NCBI RefSeq assembly: GCF_005239095.1
Contig: NZ_SZUA01000002.1
Coordinates: forward strand, 1-64,000
DNA: 64,000 nucleotides
Source of the DNA: Luteimonas gilva
Lineage (GTDB): Bacteria > Pseudomonadota > Gammaproteobacteria > Xanthomonadales > Xanthomonadaceae
Reading direction: 5' to 3'
Below, one piece after another: positions 9,747 to 16,965 of the stretch. Under the pieces are notes generated by a model. That model saw nothing but the letters and a program-made list of their open reading frames with translations, ran no database searches and was not told the origin of the DNA. Made by a program: the position numbers and the translations under genes. Numbering within the stretch: position 1 is the stretch's first letter; the number at the start of each line of letters is the position of its first letter.

Positions 9747-10845
9747 CGCGGGCGCGACGGCGACGCCGTCGGAAAACTACCGCGCCGGCGTCGCGCGCGG
9801 CGATTGGCAGGACGATCCGGCGCAGCACGCGGCCTTGCGCGAACTGGACCGCATCCACGCATCGCTCGTCGCGCCGCCGAAATCGCGCGGTTTGCTGGCG
9901 CGCATGTTCGGCGAAGGTCCGCCGCCGCCCGAACGCGGCCTGTATCTGTGGGGCGGCGTGGGCCGCGGCAAGACTTTCCTGATCGATCTGTTTTACGACG
10001 GACTGCCGATAACGCAGAAACGCCGCACCCACTTCCACCGCTTCATGCGCGACGTGCACGAACGCCTGCGCGCGCACGCCGGCGAACGCGACCCGCTGGC
10101 GATCGTCGCCAAGGAATGGCGGCGCACGCTGCGCGTGCTGGTGCTGGACGAATTCTTCGTCAGCGACATCGGCGACGCGATGCTGCTCGGCCGTCTGCTC
10201 GACCGCCTGTTCGCCGAAGGCGTGGTGCTGGTGACCACGTCCAATACGCCGCCCGGCGAGCTGTACAAGGACGGCCTGCAACGCGCGCGCTTCCTGCCGG
10301 CGATCGAGCTGATCCAGCGCTATTGCATCATCGCCCATCTCGACAGCCCCACCGACTACCGGCTGCGCGAGCTGACCCGCTCGCCGGTGTATCGCGCGCC
10401 GCTCGACGCCGGTTCCGACGCCTGGCTGGAAGCGCGCTGGCATGCGCTGGGCGGCGACGACGCTCATCGCGACGGCACCATCGAACTGGACGGACGCAAG
10501 ATCGCGGTGCGCGCGCGTTGCAAGGGCATGGCCTGGTTCGATTTCGCCGAGTTGTGCGAAGGCCCGCGCGGCGCCGCCGACTACATCGAGATCGCGCGCG
10601 AATTCCACACCGTGCTGCTCGGCGGCGTGCCGCGCCTGGACGAGCGCCGCGACAATCCCGCGCGCCGCTTCATCACCCTGATCGACGAACTGTACGACCG
10701 CCACGTCAACCTGGTCTGCACCGCCGACGCCGCGCCGCCGGCCCTGTACGAAGGCGCGCGCCTGGCGGCGGCGTTCGAGCGCGCCGCTTCGCGCCTGATC
10801 GAGATGCAGTCGGCGGAATACCTCGCCCTCGAGCACCGCCAATAG
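9739..10845 (+). CDS. zapE: Cell division protein ZapE (AFG1-like ATPase)
   Basis: A 368-residue P-loop ATPase. It has Walker A GGVGRGKT (about 73-80), Walker B VLVLDEFFVSD, a sensor in TTSNTPP and the family block RRFITLIDELYDRHVNLV near the C-terminus. In E. coli ZapE acts at the division ring and binds FtsZ. The length matches the family. It overlaps the upstream hydrolase gene by 8 bases and faces a minus-strand gene downstream. Confidence 0.93.
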   Translation: MADAGATATPSENYRAGVARGDWQDDPAQHAALRELDRIHASLVAPPKSRGLLARMFGEGPPPPERGLYLWGGVGRGKTFLIDLFYDGLPITQKRRTHFHRFMRDVHERLRAHAGERDPLAIVAKEWRRTLRVLVLDEFFVSDIGDAMLLGRLLDRLFAEGVVLVTTSNTPPGELYKDGLQRARFLPAIELIQRYCIIAHLDSPTDYRLRELTRSPVYRAPLDAGSDAWLEARWHALGGDDAHRDGTIELDGRKIAVRARCKGMAWFDFAELCEGPRGAADYIEIAREFHTVLLGGVPRLDERRDNPARRFITLIDELYDRHVNLVCTADAAPPALYEGARLAAAFERAASRLIEMQSAEYLALEHRQ

Positions 10846-10884
10846 TCCCCGGCGCGCCGTTTTTCGCTTTCGCCGCGGCTCGCC

Positions 10885-11493
10885 TTACCGGCCCGCGTCT
10901 GGAATCAAGCCGTGATCGCGGACGATGCGGCCGATCTCGCGCTCCTGCTCCATCACGGTCGCGTATAGCCAGGTGTAGTGGTCCTGGGACCAGAACTCCA
11001 TCACCTGCCGGGCGCGCAATTCTCCCAACAGGGCGCGGTTGGCGCGGTATTCCAGGAATATCACCAGCAAGTGGTAGTAATTGGACTCCGCATCGCTCGA
11101 GCCGCGCGGAAAGCCGACCGGTATGTCGGGGTAGCGCTTGCGCAGCTCGCCCACGGCGGCCTGCGACTTCGCCGCGTTCTGGCCCAGGTACCAGTGCAAT
11201 TGCTCGTGGACGAACGTCGACAGCAGCAATTCGTCGTCCTTCAGATGGCGCGTGTGCAGGGTCAGCACCGGATGGCTGTGCGGCAAGGCGCGCTCGTCGA
11301 CGACGATCTTGCGCGTGAACAGCCACGGCGACACGTCGTATCGCGCCACGATCCGTTCGATCTGCGCCTTGGCCGCCTTCTCCGCTTCGCTGCCGCGCGC
11401 GAGCGATATCTCCAACGGCATCTGCGGCGCTTGCGCGCGCGCGACCGCGCAGCCCAGCAACAGCGCGCAAGCGAGCAATCGTCCGATCTTCAT
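10885..11493 (-). CDS. Exported protein with HEQLH zinc-protease-like motif
   Basis: A 202-residue protein with a signal peptide (MKIGRLLACALLLGCAVARA). The motif STFVHEQLHWYL contains HExxH in a helical context, as in gluzincin metallopeptidases, and several acidic residues downstream could supply the third ligand (SSDAESNYYHLLVIFLEYRAN). I do not recognise the family, and peptidase activity is inferred from the motif alone. The start is set at the ATG that yields the signal peptide rather than the ATG 33 bases earlier. Confidence 0.75.
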   Translation of the reverse strand: MKIGRLLACALLLGCAVARAQAPQMPLEISLARGSEAEKAAKAQIERIVARYDVSPWLFTRKIVVDERALPHSHPVLTLHTRHLKDDELLLSTFVHEQLHWYLGQNAAKSQAAVGELRKRYPDIPVGFPRGSSDAESNYYHLLVIFLEYRANRALLGELRARQVMEFWSQDHYTWLYATVMEQEREIGRIVRDHGLIPDAGR

Positions 11494-11599
11494 CGTCGCC
11501 CCCCTAGACCTCCGAAAGATGCGCATTATGGAATCCGCTCCGAACCGGCGGCCTACCGCCGGATGAACGGCCGCTTCCGCCCCGCGCGACCGAGCTTCG

Positions 11600-12484
11600 C
11601 TAGACGCCCAGGGAACGCAGGAACGCGGCGATCTTCTCGGTATAGGCCGAAGCTTCGCCGAGCGTGCGGTTGACCTGCATGTGCGACAGATCCTGCGGCA
11701 GCGTCTCCACGCGCACGCCCAAGCCCGCCGCTTTGCGCTCGAACGCCCGGGCCTGCGCGCAAGAGGCCATGACGTGACGGGTGGAACATACCGCCAGCAT
11801 CGGCAAAGATCGGCGCGTCAACAGCGCATACGGCGATACCGCGCGCCATGCCGCGGCGTCGGCGCCGAACGCGCGGTCGTACAAGCGCGGATGCGGCCCC
11901 TTCATCAATCGCTCGACGTCGTAGGCGGCGCTGTCCAACAGCACCGCGCCGCGCGGCGGCGCCGCTCCGGCTTCGCGCAGCCATTCCGGCGATGCGGCAA
12001 GCACGGCCACCAAGTGCGCGCCCGCCGAGTGTCCCATCAGCGCGATGCGGTCGCGGTCCACGCCCCAGGCCGCCGCGCGATCCTGCACCGCCGCCAGCGC
12101 GCGCGCCACGTCCTGCGCCTGCTCGCGCGGCGGCGTATCGGGAAGCATGCGGTAGTTCACCGAGATCAAGGCATAGCCCTTGGGCAACCAATAGCCGGCC
12201 TTGTTCGGGATCAGCCCGGGATGGTCCTTGTCGCCGAAATTCCAGGAACCGCCGTGCACCAACAGAATCGCCGGCGCGCGCCGCGCGGCGGGCGGCAGAT
12301 AGACGTCGAATCGCTGCCGCGGATCCGGGCCGTAAGCGACGTCGCGGATCGCCCGCGTTCCCGCCGGCAAGGCTTGCGCGCCCGCGTCCTCGCCGGATGC
12401 GGCCGCGGAGCGCGCCTCGGGCATTGGGGCGGCCGCGGCCAAAAGGAGCAATGCGATCGCGATGATCGACCGTTGGCGTTTCAT
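11600..12484 (-). CDS. Exported alpha/beta hydrolase (esterase/lipase type)
   Basis: A 294-residue protein with a signal peptide (MKRQRSIIAIALLLLAAAAP). The oxyanion motif HGGSW, the nucleophile elbow GHSAGAH and the late segment DLSHMQVN with its catalytic histidine match the BD-FAE / hormone-sensitive-lipase-like exported esterases. The aspartate of the triad is not obvious by eye. It is a single gene between a secreted protein and the two-component pair. Confidence 0.83.
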   Translation of the reverse strand: MKRQRSIIAIALLLLAAAAPMPEARSAAASGEDAGAQALPAGTRAIRDVAYGPDPRQRFDVYLPPAARRAPAILLVHGGSWNFGDKDHPGLIPNKAGYWLPKGYALISVNYRMLPDTPPREQAQDVARALAAVQDRAAAWGVDRDRIALMGHSAGAHLVAVLAASPEWLREAGAAPPRGAVLLDSAAYDVERLMKGPHPRLYDRAFGADAAAWRAVSPYALLTRRSLPMLAVCSTRHVMASCAQARAFERKAAGLGVRVETLPQDLSHMQVNRTLGEASAYTEKIAAFLRSLGV

Positions 12485-12517
12485 GTCCGTTCTACCTTCT
12501 GCGATCCGAATAACGTT

Positions 12518-13777
12518 TCAGCTGCCGCGCAGCACGAGCGTCGCCGACAGCCCCTGCGGCGACCGGGGCGAGAGCCGCAGTTCGCCGTCATGCTGGCGCG
12601 CGACGCGATCGACGATGGCCAATCCGAGCCCGGTGCCGCCGCCCTCGCCGCGCGCGAACGGCTGGCGCACGCGCTCGGCATCGCGCGCCGACAAGCCGGG
12701 CCCGCCGTCCTCGACATCGATGCGCCAGGCCTCGCCTTCGCGGCGCAAACGCAGGCAGAACGGAGGCGCGCCGTGCTTCTGCGCATTGACCAGCAGGTTC
12801 TCCACCGCGCGCAGCAGCGCCATAGGCTTGCCGATCATCGGCGCGTAGGTCGGCGTTTCGAGCCGCCACGTCTGCTCCGATGCGCTGGCCGCATTGCGGC
12901 ACAGCACCGCCAAATCGAGCGGCTCGGCGGCTTCGTCGCGTCCGTCGCGCGCGTAGGCGATGAACTGCGACAGGATCGCGTCGATCTCGGCGATATCGCG
13001 ATGCATGCCGGCGCGCAGTTCCGGATCGGCCTCCGGCAGCAGCTCGGCGGCGTACTGCAGGCGGGTCAGCGGAGTGCGCAGGTCGTGCGAGATGCCGGCC
13101 AGCATGAGGCTGCGTTCTTGTGCGGCTTCGCGCACCTCGTCGCTCGCTTCGGTCAGCACCTGGGCGAGTTCCTGCACTTCGCGCGGGCCTTCCATTGCGC
13201 CGAGCTCCGGCGCTTCGCCGCGCACCAGTTCCGGCGCCGATCGCGCCAGGCGCCGCAAGGGCAGCACCAGCCGGCGCGCGTAATAAGCCGCCGCCAGCCA
13301 GACCAGCGCCGCGCCGGCGCACAGCATCAGCACCGAGAACCGCAGCACGCCGTCGCCGCGGCGATCGAAAGCCAAGGACGCCCATAACGCCGGCTGCGTA
13401 TCCAGCTTCAGCCAGACCGCGTTGGCGCGGCCGACCCGGCCCAGCCGCACTTCGCGTCCGGGATCCAGCTGCTGCGGCGCCTGTTCCAGCAATTCGCGCA
13501 TGAACGGCGCTACGCGCGGCGCGGGCGATGGCGGCGGCGCATCGCTCACTTCCAGGCCGGCGCGGCGCAGGTGCTCGGCTGCGCGATCGCGCGATTGGCT
13601 GCGCGCGAGTTCTTCGGCCACATCGGCGAACCCGTCCATCGCGCGCAGCAGGCGTTCGGCGGCCGGCCGCGTGGCCAATTCGCGGCCCAGCGCCACCGCC
13701 AGCACCGCCGCGCCCAGCAGCACCAGGCCGATCACCAGCGCCAGCTGGCCGAACACGCTGCGCGGCAAGAGATTCAT
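12518..13777 (-). CDS. Sensor histidine kinase, EnvZ-like
   Basis: A 419-residue inner-membrane kinase. It has a first helix at about 10-30, a periplasmic region at about 31-145, a second helix at about 146-166, a HAMP region, then the H box SHDLRTPL with phospho-acceptor His231, the N box (ENLLVNAQKHG), G1 DGGPGL and G2 GGTGLGLAIV. The start at 13777 overlaps the stop of the regulator gene (ATGA), showing co-translation. It is likely to act on an envelope or osmotic signal by analogy with EnvZ; the real signal is unknown. Confidence 0.93.
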   Translation of the reverse strand: MNLLPRSVFGQLALVIGLVLLGAAVLAVALGRELATRPAAERLLRAMDGFADVAEELARSQSRDRAAEHLRRAGLEVSDAPPPSPAPRVAPFMRELLEQAPQQLDPGREVRLGRVGRANAVWLKLDTQPALWASLAFDRRGDGVLRFSVLMLCAGAALVWLAAAYYARRLVLPLRRLARSAPELVRGEAPELGAMEGPREVQELAQVLTEASDEVREAAQERSLMLAGISHDLRTPLTRLQYAAELLPEADPELRAGMHRDIAEIDAILSQFIAYARDGRDEAAEPLDLAVLCRNAASASEQTWRLETPTYAPMIGKPMALLRAVENLLVNAQKHGAPPFCLRLRREGEAWRIDVEDGGPGLSARDAERVRQPFARGEGGGTGLGLAIVDRVARQHDGELRLSPRSPQGLSATLVLRGS

Positions 13778-14493
13778 GCGGCCGGCTCCGGCGGCACGTA
13801 GACGTAGCCCACGCCCCATACCGTCTGGAGGATCCGCGGATGGCGCGCGTCGTCTTCCAGCAAACGCCGCAGGCGCGCGACGGTGACGTCCATGCTGCGT
13901 TCGAAGGCTTCGTGTTCGCGGCCGCGCGCCAGGCTCATCAGGCGATCGCGGCTCAACGGCTGGCGCGGATGCCGCAGCAATACCGCCAGCACCGCGAATT
14001 CGCCGGAAGTCAGGCGCAGCGGTCGGCCGTCGCGGCTCAATTCGCGCCGGCCCAGATCGAGCCGGAAGGCGCCGAAGCGGATTTCGCCGCCTTCGGCCTG
14101 CGGTGCGCCCGGCGCCGGGTTCGTGCGCCGCAGCACGGAGCGGATCCGCGCCAGCAATTCGCGAGGATTGACCGGCTTGGGCAGGTAATCGTCGGCGCCG
14201 ATCTCCAGACCTACGATCCGGTCGATTTCGTCGCCTTTCGCGGTCAGCATCACGATCGGCGTCGCGTCGCCCTGGCCGCGTAGGCGCCGGCAGATCTGCA
14301 GTCCGTCCTCGCCCGGCAGCATCAGGTCGAGCACGATCAGATCGTAATGGCCGCGGTCCAAGGCTTGCCGCATCTGCGCGCCGTCGCCCACGCCTTTGAC
14401 CTGGAAGCCTTGCGTTTCCAGATAGCGCGTCAGCAGTTCGCGCAGGCGCAGATCGTCGTCGATCAGCAGTACGCGCGGCGGTGATCCGTTCAT
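13774..14493 (-). CDS. OmpR-family response regulator
   Basis: A 239-residue regulator with a receiver domain (acidic pocket LIDDD, phospho-acceptor Asp56 in LIVLDLMLPG, conserved lysine in DYLPKPVNP) and a C-terminal winged helix (LTSGEFAVLAVLLRHP, RSMDVTVARLRRLLEDD, GVGYVYVP). It resembles OmpR closely. The start MNGSPPRVLL is chosen because the in-frame extension lacks receiver-domain features. It is first in the regulator-kinase operon and divergent from the exported protein at 14680, which could be a target. Confidence 0.93.
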   Translation of the reverse strand: MNGSPPRVLLIDDDLRLRELLTRYLETQGFQVKGVGDGAQMRQALDRGHYDLIVLDLMLPGEDGLQICRRLRGQGDATPIVMLTAKGDEIDRIVGLEIGADDYLPKPVNPRELLARIRSVLRRTNPAPGAPQAEGGEIRFGAFRLDLGRRELSRDGRPLRLTSGEFAVLAVLLRHPRQPLSRDRLMSLARGREHEAFERSMDVTVARLRRLLEDDARHPRILQTVWGVGYVYVPPEPAA

Positions 14494-14679
14494 GTCGTCA
14501 CTATCCAGGCTCGATCGCGGCGCGCAAACCCGGTGCGGACGCCGAGTTGTAAACGAATGTTTCTTGCCTGCGTTGACGACACATCTGCTCACCGGCGCGA
14601 CACGTCTGACGGCCTGTGCGGGCTTAGCTTGGGCTCTCCGCGATGCGCCCCGCCTCGCGCCGACCCCACGGAGATCCCG

Positions 14680-15216
14680 ATGAGCAAGACCCCCCTAGTG
14701 CTAGCGCTGCTGACGTTGATCGGCCCTCTGACCGCCACGATCCCGGACGCCTCCGCACAGGGCCGCGTGCGCGGCCACGCCGTGGTCCACGGCGTCGACG
14801 GCGGACGCGCCGCCGCGACGCGCGCCGCCGGGCGCGGCGAACGCGGCGCCTATGTTCGCGGCCGCAACGTGCTTAGCGACGGCCAAGGCAATGCCGCCGG
14901 CCGCAGCGGCGCTTACGCCGTGGGCGCCGACGGCGGCACGGCGCAGCGTCAAGGAAGCTTCTACCGCAACGCCGACGGCAGCGCCGGCCGCCAAGGCAGC
15001 GCTTCGATCGACGGCGCCAAAGGCGGCGGCCTGAACACCAGCGGCAGCATCGCCCGCAACGCTAACGGCGACGTCAGCGGCAGCCGCAGCACCAGCGCCA
15101 CCGGCGCGAACGGCAATACCTACAACGGTTCGACCACGGTGCAGAACGGCGTCGTCACCCATACCCGCGCCTGCACCAATGCCGCAGGCGAAGCCATCGC
15201 CTGTCGCGGACGCTGA
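14680..15216 (+). CDS. Exported Gly/Asn/Ser-rich repeat protein
   Basis: A 178-residue protein of unknown function. A signal peptide (MSKTPLVLALLTLIGPLTA) leads into a mature region built of degenerate short repeats rich in Gly, Asn, Ser and Ala (for example YRNADGSAGRQGSA, IARNANGDVSGSRS, TGANGNTYNGSTT). The C-terminus has two cysteines (RACTNAAGEAIACRGR). The repeat texture suggests an extended beta structure at the cell surface or in the periplasm. The ATG is preceded by GGAGATCCCG. It is divergent from the OmpR-like regulator across a 186-bp spacer in which I see nothing further. Confidence 0.78.
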   Translation: MSKTPLVLALLTLIGPLTATIPDASAQGRVRGHAVVHGVDGGRAAATRAAGRGERGAYVRGRNVLSDGQGNAAGRSGAYAVGADGGTAQRQGSFYRNADGSAGRQGSASIDGAKGGGLNTSGSIARNANGDVSGSRSTSATGANGNTYNGSTTVQNGVVTHTRACTNAAGEAIACRGR

Positions 15217-15231
15217 CCCTCCTCGTCCCCC

Positions 15232-15254
15232 CGGCCAAGGACGGCCGTCTTTTT
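15232..15254 (+). terminator. Weak candidate intrinsic terminator
   Basis: A short stem CGGCC/GGCCG with a 6-base loop is followed by TCTTTTT, 16 bases after the stop of the Gly/Asn-rich protein gene and before the EF-hand gene. The stem is only 5 bp. Confidence 0.4.
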
Positions 15255-15277
15255 CCCATCACTGAAGAGATCGACCC

Positions 15278-15565
15278 ATGCCCGCTTATTCCCGTTACTT
15301 TCTCGCCGCGATCCTGCTCGCCGCCTCCGCCACCGCCTGCGCCCAGAATGGCGAACGCGGCGCGCAAGCCCGCCAGAAGATGCAGGAGCGCCTTAAAGCC
15401 GCCGATGCCAACCAGGACGGCTATATCGACCGCAAGGAAGCCGATGCCGGGCTGCCGCGCGTAGCCAAGAATTTCGATGCGCTGGACAAGGACCAGGATG
15501 GCCGGCTCTCCACCGGCGAATTGCAACAGGCGGCGCAGAACGCACGCCAACGCTTCGGCCGTTGA
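15278..15565 (+). CDS. Exported EF-hand calcium-binding protein
   Basis: A 95-residue protein with an export signal (about residues 1-22; a cysteine at 21 could be a weak lipobox, ATAC). It contains two EF-hand loops, DANQDGYIDRKE (about 43-54) and DKDQDGRLSTGE (about 70-81), each with correctly spaced acidic ligands and the central glycine. It is likely to bind calcium in the periplasm. The next gene begins 13 bases after its stop, so the two may be co-transcribed. Confidence 0.85.
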   Translation: MPAYSRYFLAAILLAASATACAQNGERGAQARQKMQERLKAADANQDGYIDRKEADAGLPRVAKNFDALDKDQDGRLSTGELQQAAQNARQRFGR

Positions 15566-15578
15566 TTCTTCGCGAGCG

Positions 15579-16451
15579 ATGGAATCTTTCGGACTCCTGC
15601 TGGTTCCGCTGCCGCTGCTGGCCGCGATCGCCGCGATCGAAGGCTGGTTGCGGCAGCGGAGGGGCCACGGCTACGACTGGAAGGCGTATTGGGCCTCGCT
15701 GGGCGATGCGCTGGGCCGGCTGGCGATCAACGGTCTATTGAAGGCCGGCATCGTCGGCGCGGCGCTGTACGCGGTGTGGGAATGGCGCATCGCCACCATG
15801 GCGATGGATCGCTGGTGGCACTGGGCGCTGCTCTTCCTCGGCCAGGAGTTCTGCTACTACTGGATGCACCGCGCCGACCACCGCATCCGCTGGTTCTGGT
15901 TGAACCATTCCGTGCACCACTCGCCGAACCAATACGCGCTGTCGGCCGCCTACCGGCTCGGCTGGACCGGCAGGATCACCGGCGCGGCGCTGTTCTTCGC
16001 GCCGCTGGTATGGATCGGTTTTCCGGCGCCGCTGGTGCTGGCCGCGCTGGCGCTGAATCTGCTGTACCAATTCTGGCTGCACACCGAACTGATCGGACGC
16101 CTGCCCAAGCCGATCGAATACGTGTTCAACACGCCGGCGCACCATCGCGTGCACCACGCCAGCAATCCGGAGTACTTGGATTGCAACTACGGCGGCGTGC
16201 TGATCCTGTTCGACCGGCTGTTCGGCTCGTTCCGCGCAGAACGCGAGGGCTTGTCCGTGCGCTACGGCTTGACCGTGCCGATATACAGCTACAACCCGTT
16301 GCGCGTCGCGTTCAACGCGTGGTTGGGAATGTTCCGCGATTTGCGCCACGCGCGAGGATGGCGCGAGCATTGGTTGACGGTGTTCGGGCCGCCCGGCTTC
16401 AAACCTATCGGATTGCGCACGGACTCGACATATCGTGTTGACGAATCATGA
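15579..16451 (+). CDS. Sterol desaturase / fatty-acid hydroxylase family protein
   Basis: A 290-residue integral membrane di-iron oxygenase-like protein with several hydrophobic helices. The histidine clusters expected for this superfamily are present: HRADH, HSVHH and HHRVHH, with further histidines nearby. The natural substrate is unknown; members act on sterols, carotenoids or lipids. The last codons overlap the first NrdR-box-like site of the nrd promoter region, so the 3' end of this gene doubles as regulatory DNA. Confidence 0.9.
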   Translation: MESFGLLLVPLPLLAAIAAIEGWLRQRRGHGYDWKAYWASLGDALGRLAINGLLKAGIVGAALYAVWEWRIATMAMDRWWHWALLFLGQEFCYYWMHRADHRIRWFWLNHSVHHSPNQYALSAAYRLGWTGRITGAALFFAPLVWIGFPAPLVLAALALNLLYQFWLHTELIGRLPKPIEYVFNTPAHHRVHHASNPEYLDCNYGGVLILFDRLFGSFRAEREGLSVRYGLTVPIYSYNPLRVAFNAWLGMFRDLRHARGWREHWLTVFGPPGFKPIGLRTDSTYRVDES

Positions 16452-16470
16452 TCACCCCGATATGTTGTGC
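16423..16470 (+). promoter_or_regulatory. Tandem NrdR-box-like sites upstream of nrdA
   Basis: Two 16-base sites, ACTCGACATATCGTGT (16423-16438) and CCCCGATATGTTGTGC (16455-16470), match the NrdR-box pattern (ACACwATATATwGTGT) at 12 and 11 positions by my count. They start 32 bases apart, three helical turns, which is the known arrangement for NrdR. They bracket the predicted promoter. NrdR represses ribonucleotide reductase genes in many bacteria; its gene is not in this window. Confidence 0.72.
16438..16466 (+). promoter_or_regulatory. Predicted nrdA promoter
   Basis: TTGACG (16438-16443), a 17-base spacer and TATGTT (16461-16466) form a good sigma-70 promoter. Transcription would begin near 16473, exactly where the riboswitch P1 stem begins. 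The -10 element lies inside the second NrdR-box-like site, so repressor binding would block the polymerase. Confidence 0.65.
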
Positions 16471-16471
16471 C

Positions 16472-16732
16472 CGTCGGTTCCGACGGCACGCCGTCGGATG
16501 AAAAGGGAAGCCGGTGCGTTTCTAACGAAACAACTCCGGCACTGCCCCGCAGCGGTGTGTGGAAACGAAAGCCGTCATTGGCACTGGGATCCGATTCCTG
16601 GGAAGCGACGGCCGGTAGGAAAGAAGCAGGAACGAGGAACTAGAGATCAGGAACTAGTAAGCGACGCTTTTTACTAGTTCCTATTCACTCGTTCCATAGC
16701 TCCAAGTCCACGAGTCCGAAGACCTGCCGACA
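16472..16732 (+). ncRNA. Cobalamin (B12) riboswitch upstream of nrdA
   Basis: Conserved aptamer blocks occur in order: P1 5' strand GTCGG (16473-16477), GGGAAGCCGGTG (16505-16516), the core CACTGCCCCGCAGCGGTGTG, CACTGGGATCC, CCTGGGAAGCGACGGCCGG, and the B12 box CCGAAGACCTGCC (16716-16728), closed by CCGAC (16727-16731). At about 260 nt it is longer than usual because a hairpin insert lies between the last peripheral element and the B12 box. Such riboswitches control B12-independent ribonucleotide reductases in bacteria that also have a B12-dependent enzyme, which is the likely logic here. A leader of about 230 nt separates it from nrdA, and I could not identify the expression platform. Confidence 0.9.
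16636..16695. repeat. Gene-less GGAACTAG hairpin inserted in the riboswitch
   Basis: The left arm is GGAACTAG-N6-GGAACTAGTAA (16636-16660). The right arm, read in reverse complement, is GGAACGAG-N6-GGAACTAGTAA (16671-16695), around a 10-base loop. The inner 11 bp pair perfectly. The same GGAACTAG-N6-GGAACTAG unit forms both ends of the cassette at 19373-19873, so this looks like a short non-coding relative of that element. Confidence 0.85.
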
Positions 16733-16965
16733 GCCGCGCGATGCACGCCGCGCGGTGCCGGCCGCGGAGTCTCCGGGGGGAGACGGCTGGTGACGTTGCC
16801 GGCCGTCTTCTTGCGGCCGCTGCGACACCGCTGAACCGTCCCGAGATGTCCGCCCGCCCGAGGGGGCGAGGTCGCGTCGTGGGCGTTGGTCCATGCGCGA
16901 TGTCGCTTCTTCCGCCGTCCGCGAGGGACAGACGGCCCGGTGCGACATCGCAAGAGGACATCACC

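Noticed and set aside
14494-14679. Possible small gene in the spacer between the OmpR-like regulator and the Gly/Asn-rich protein
   Set aside because: Short open frames there have no ribosome-binding site and overlap the expected divergent promoters.
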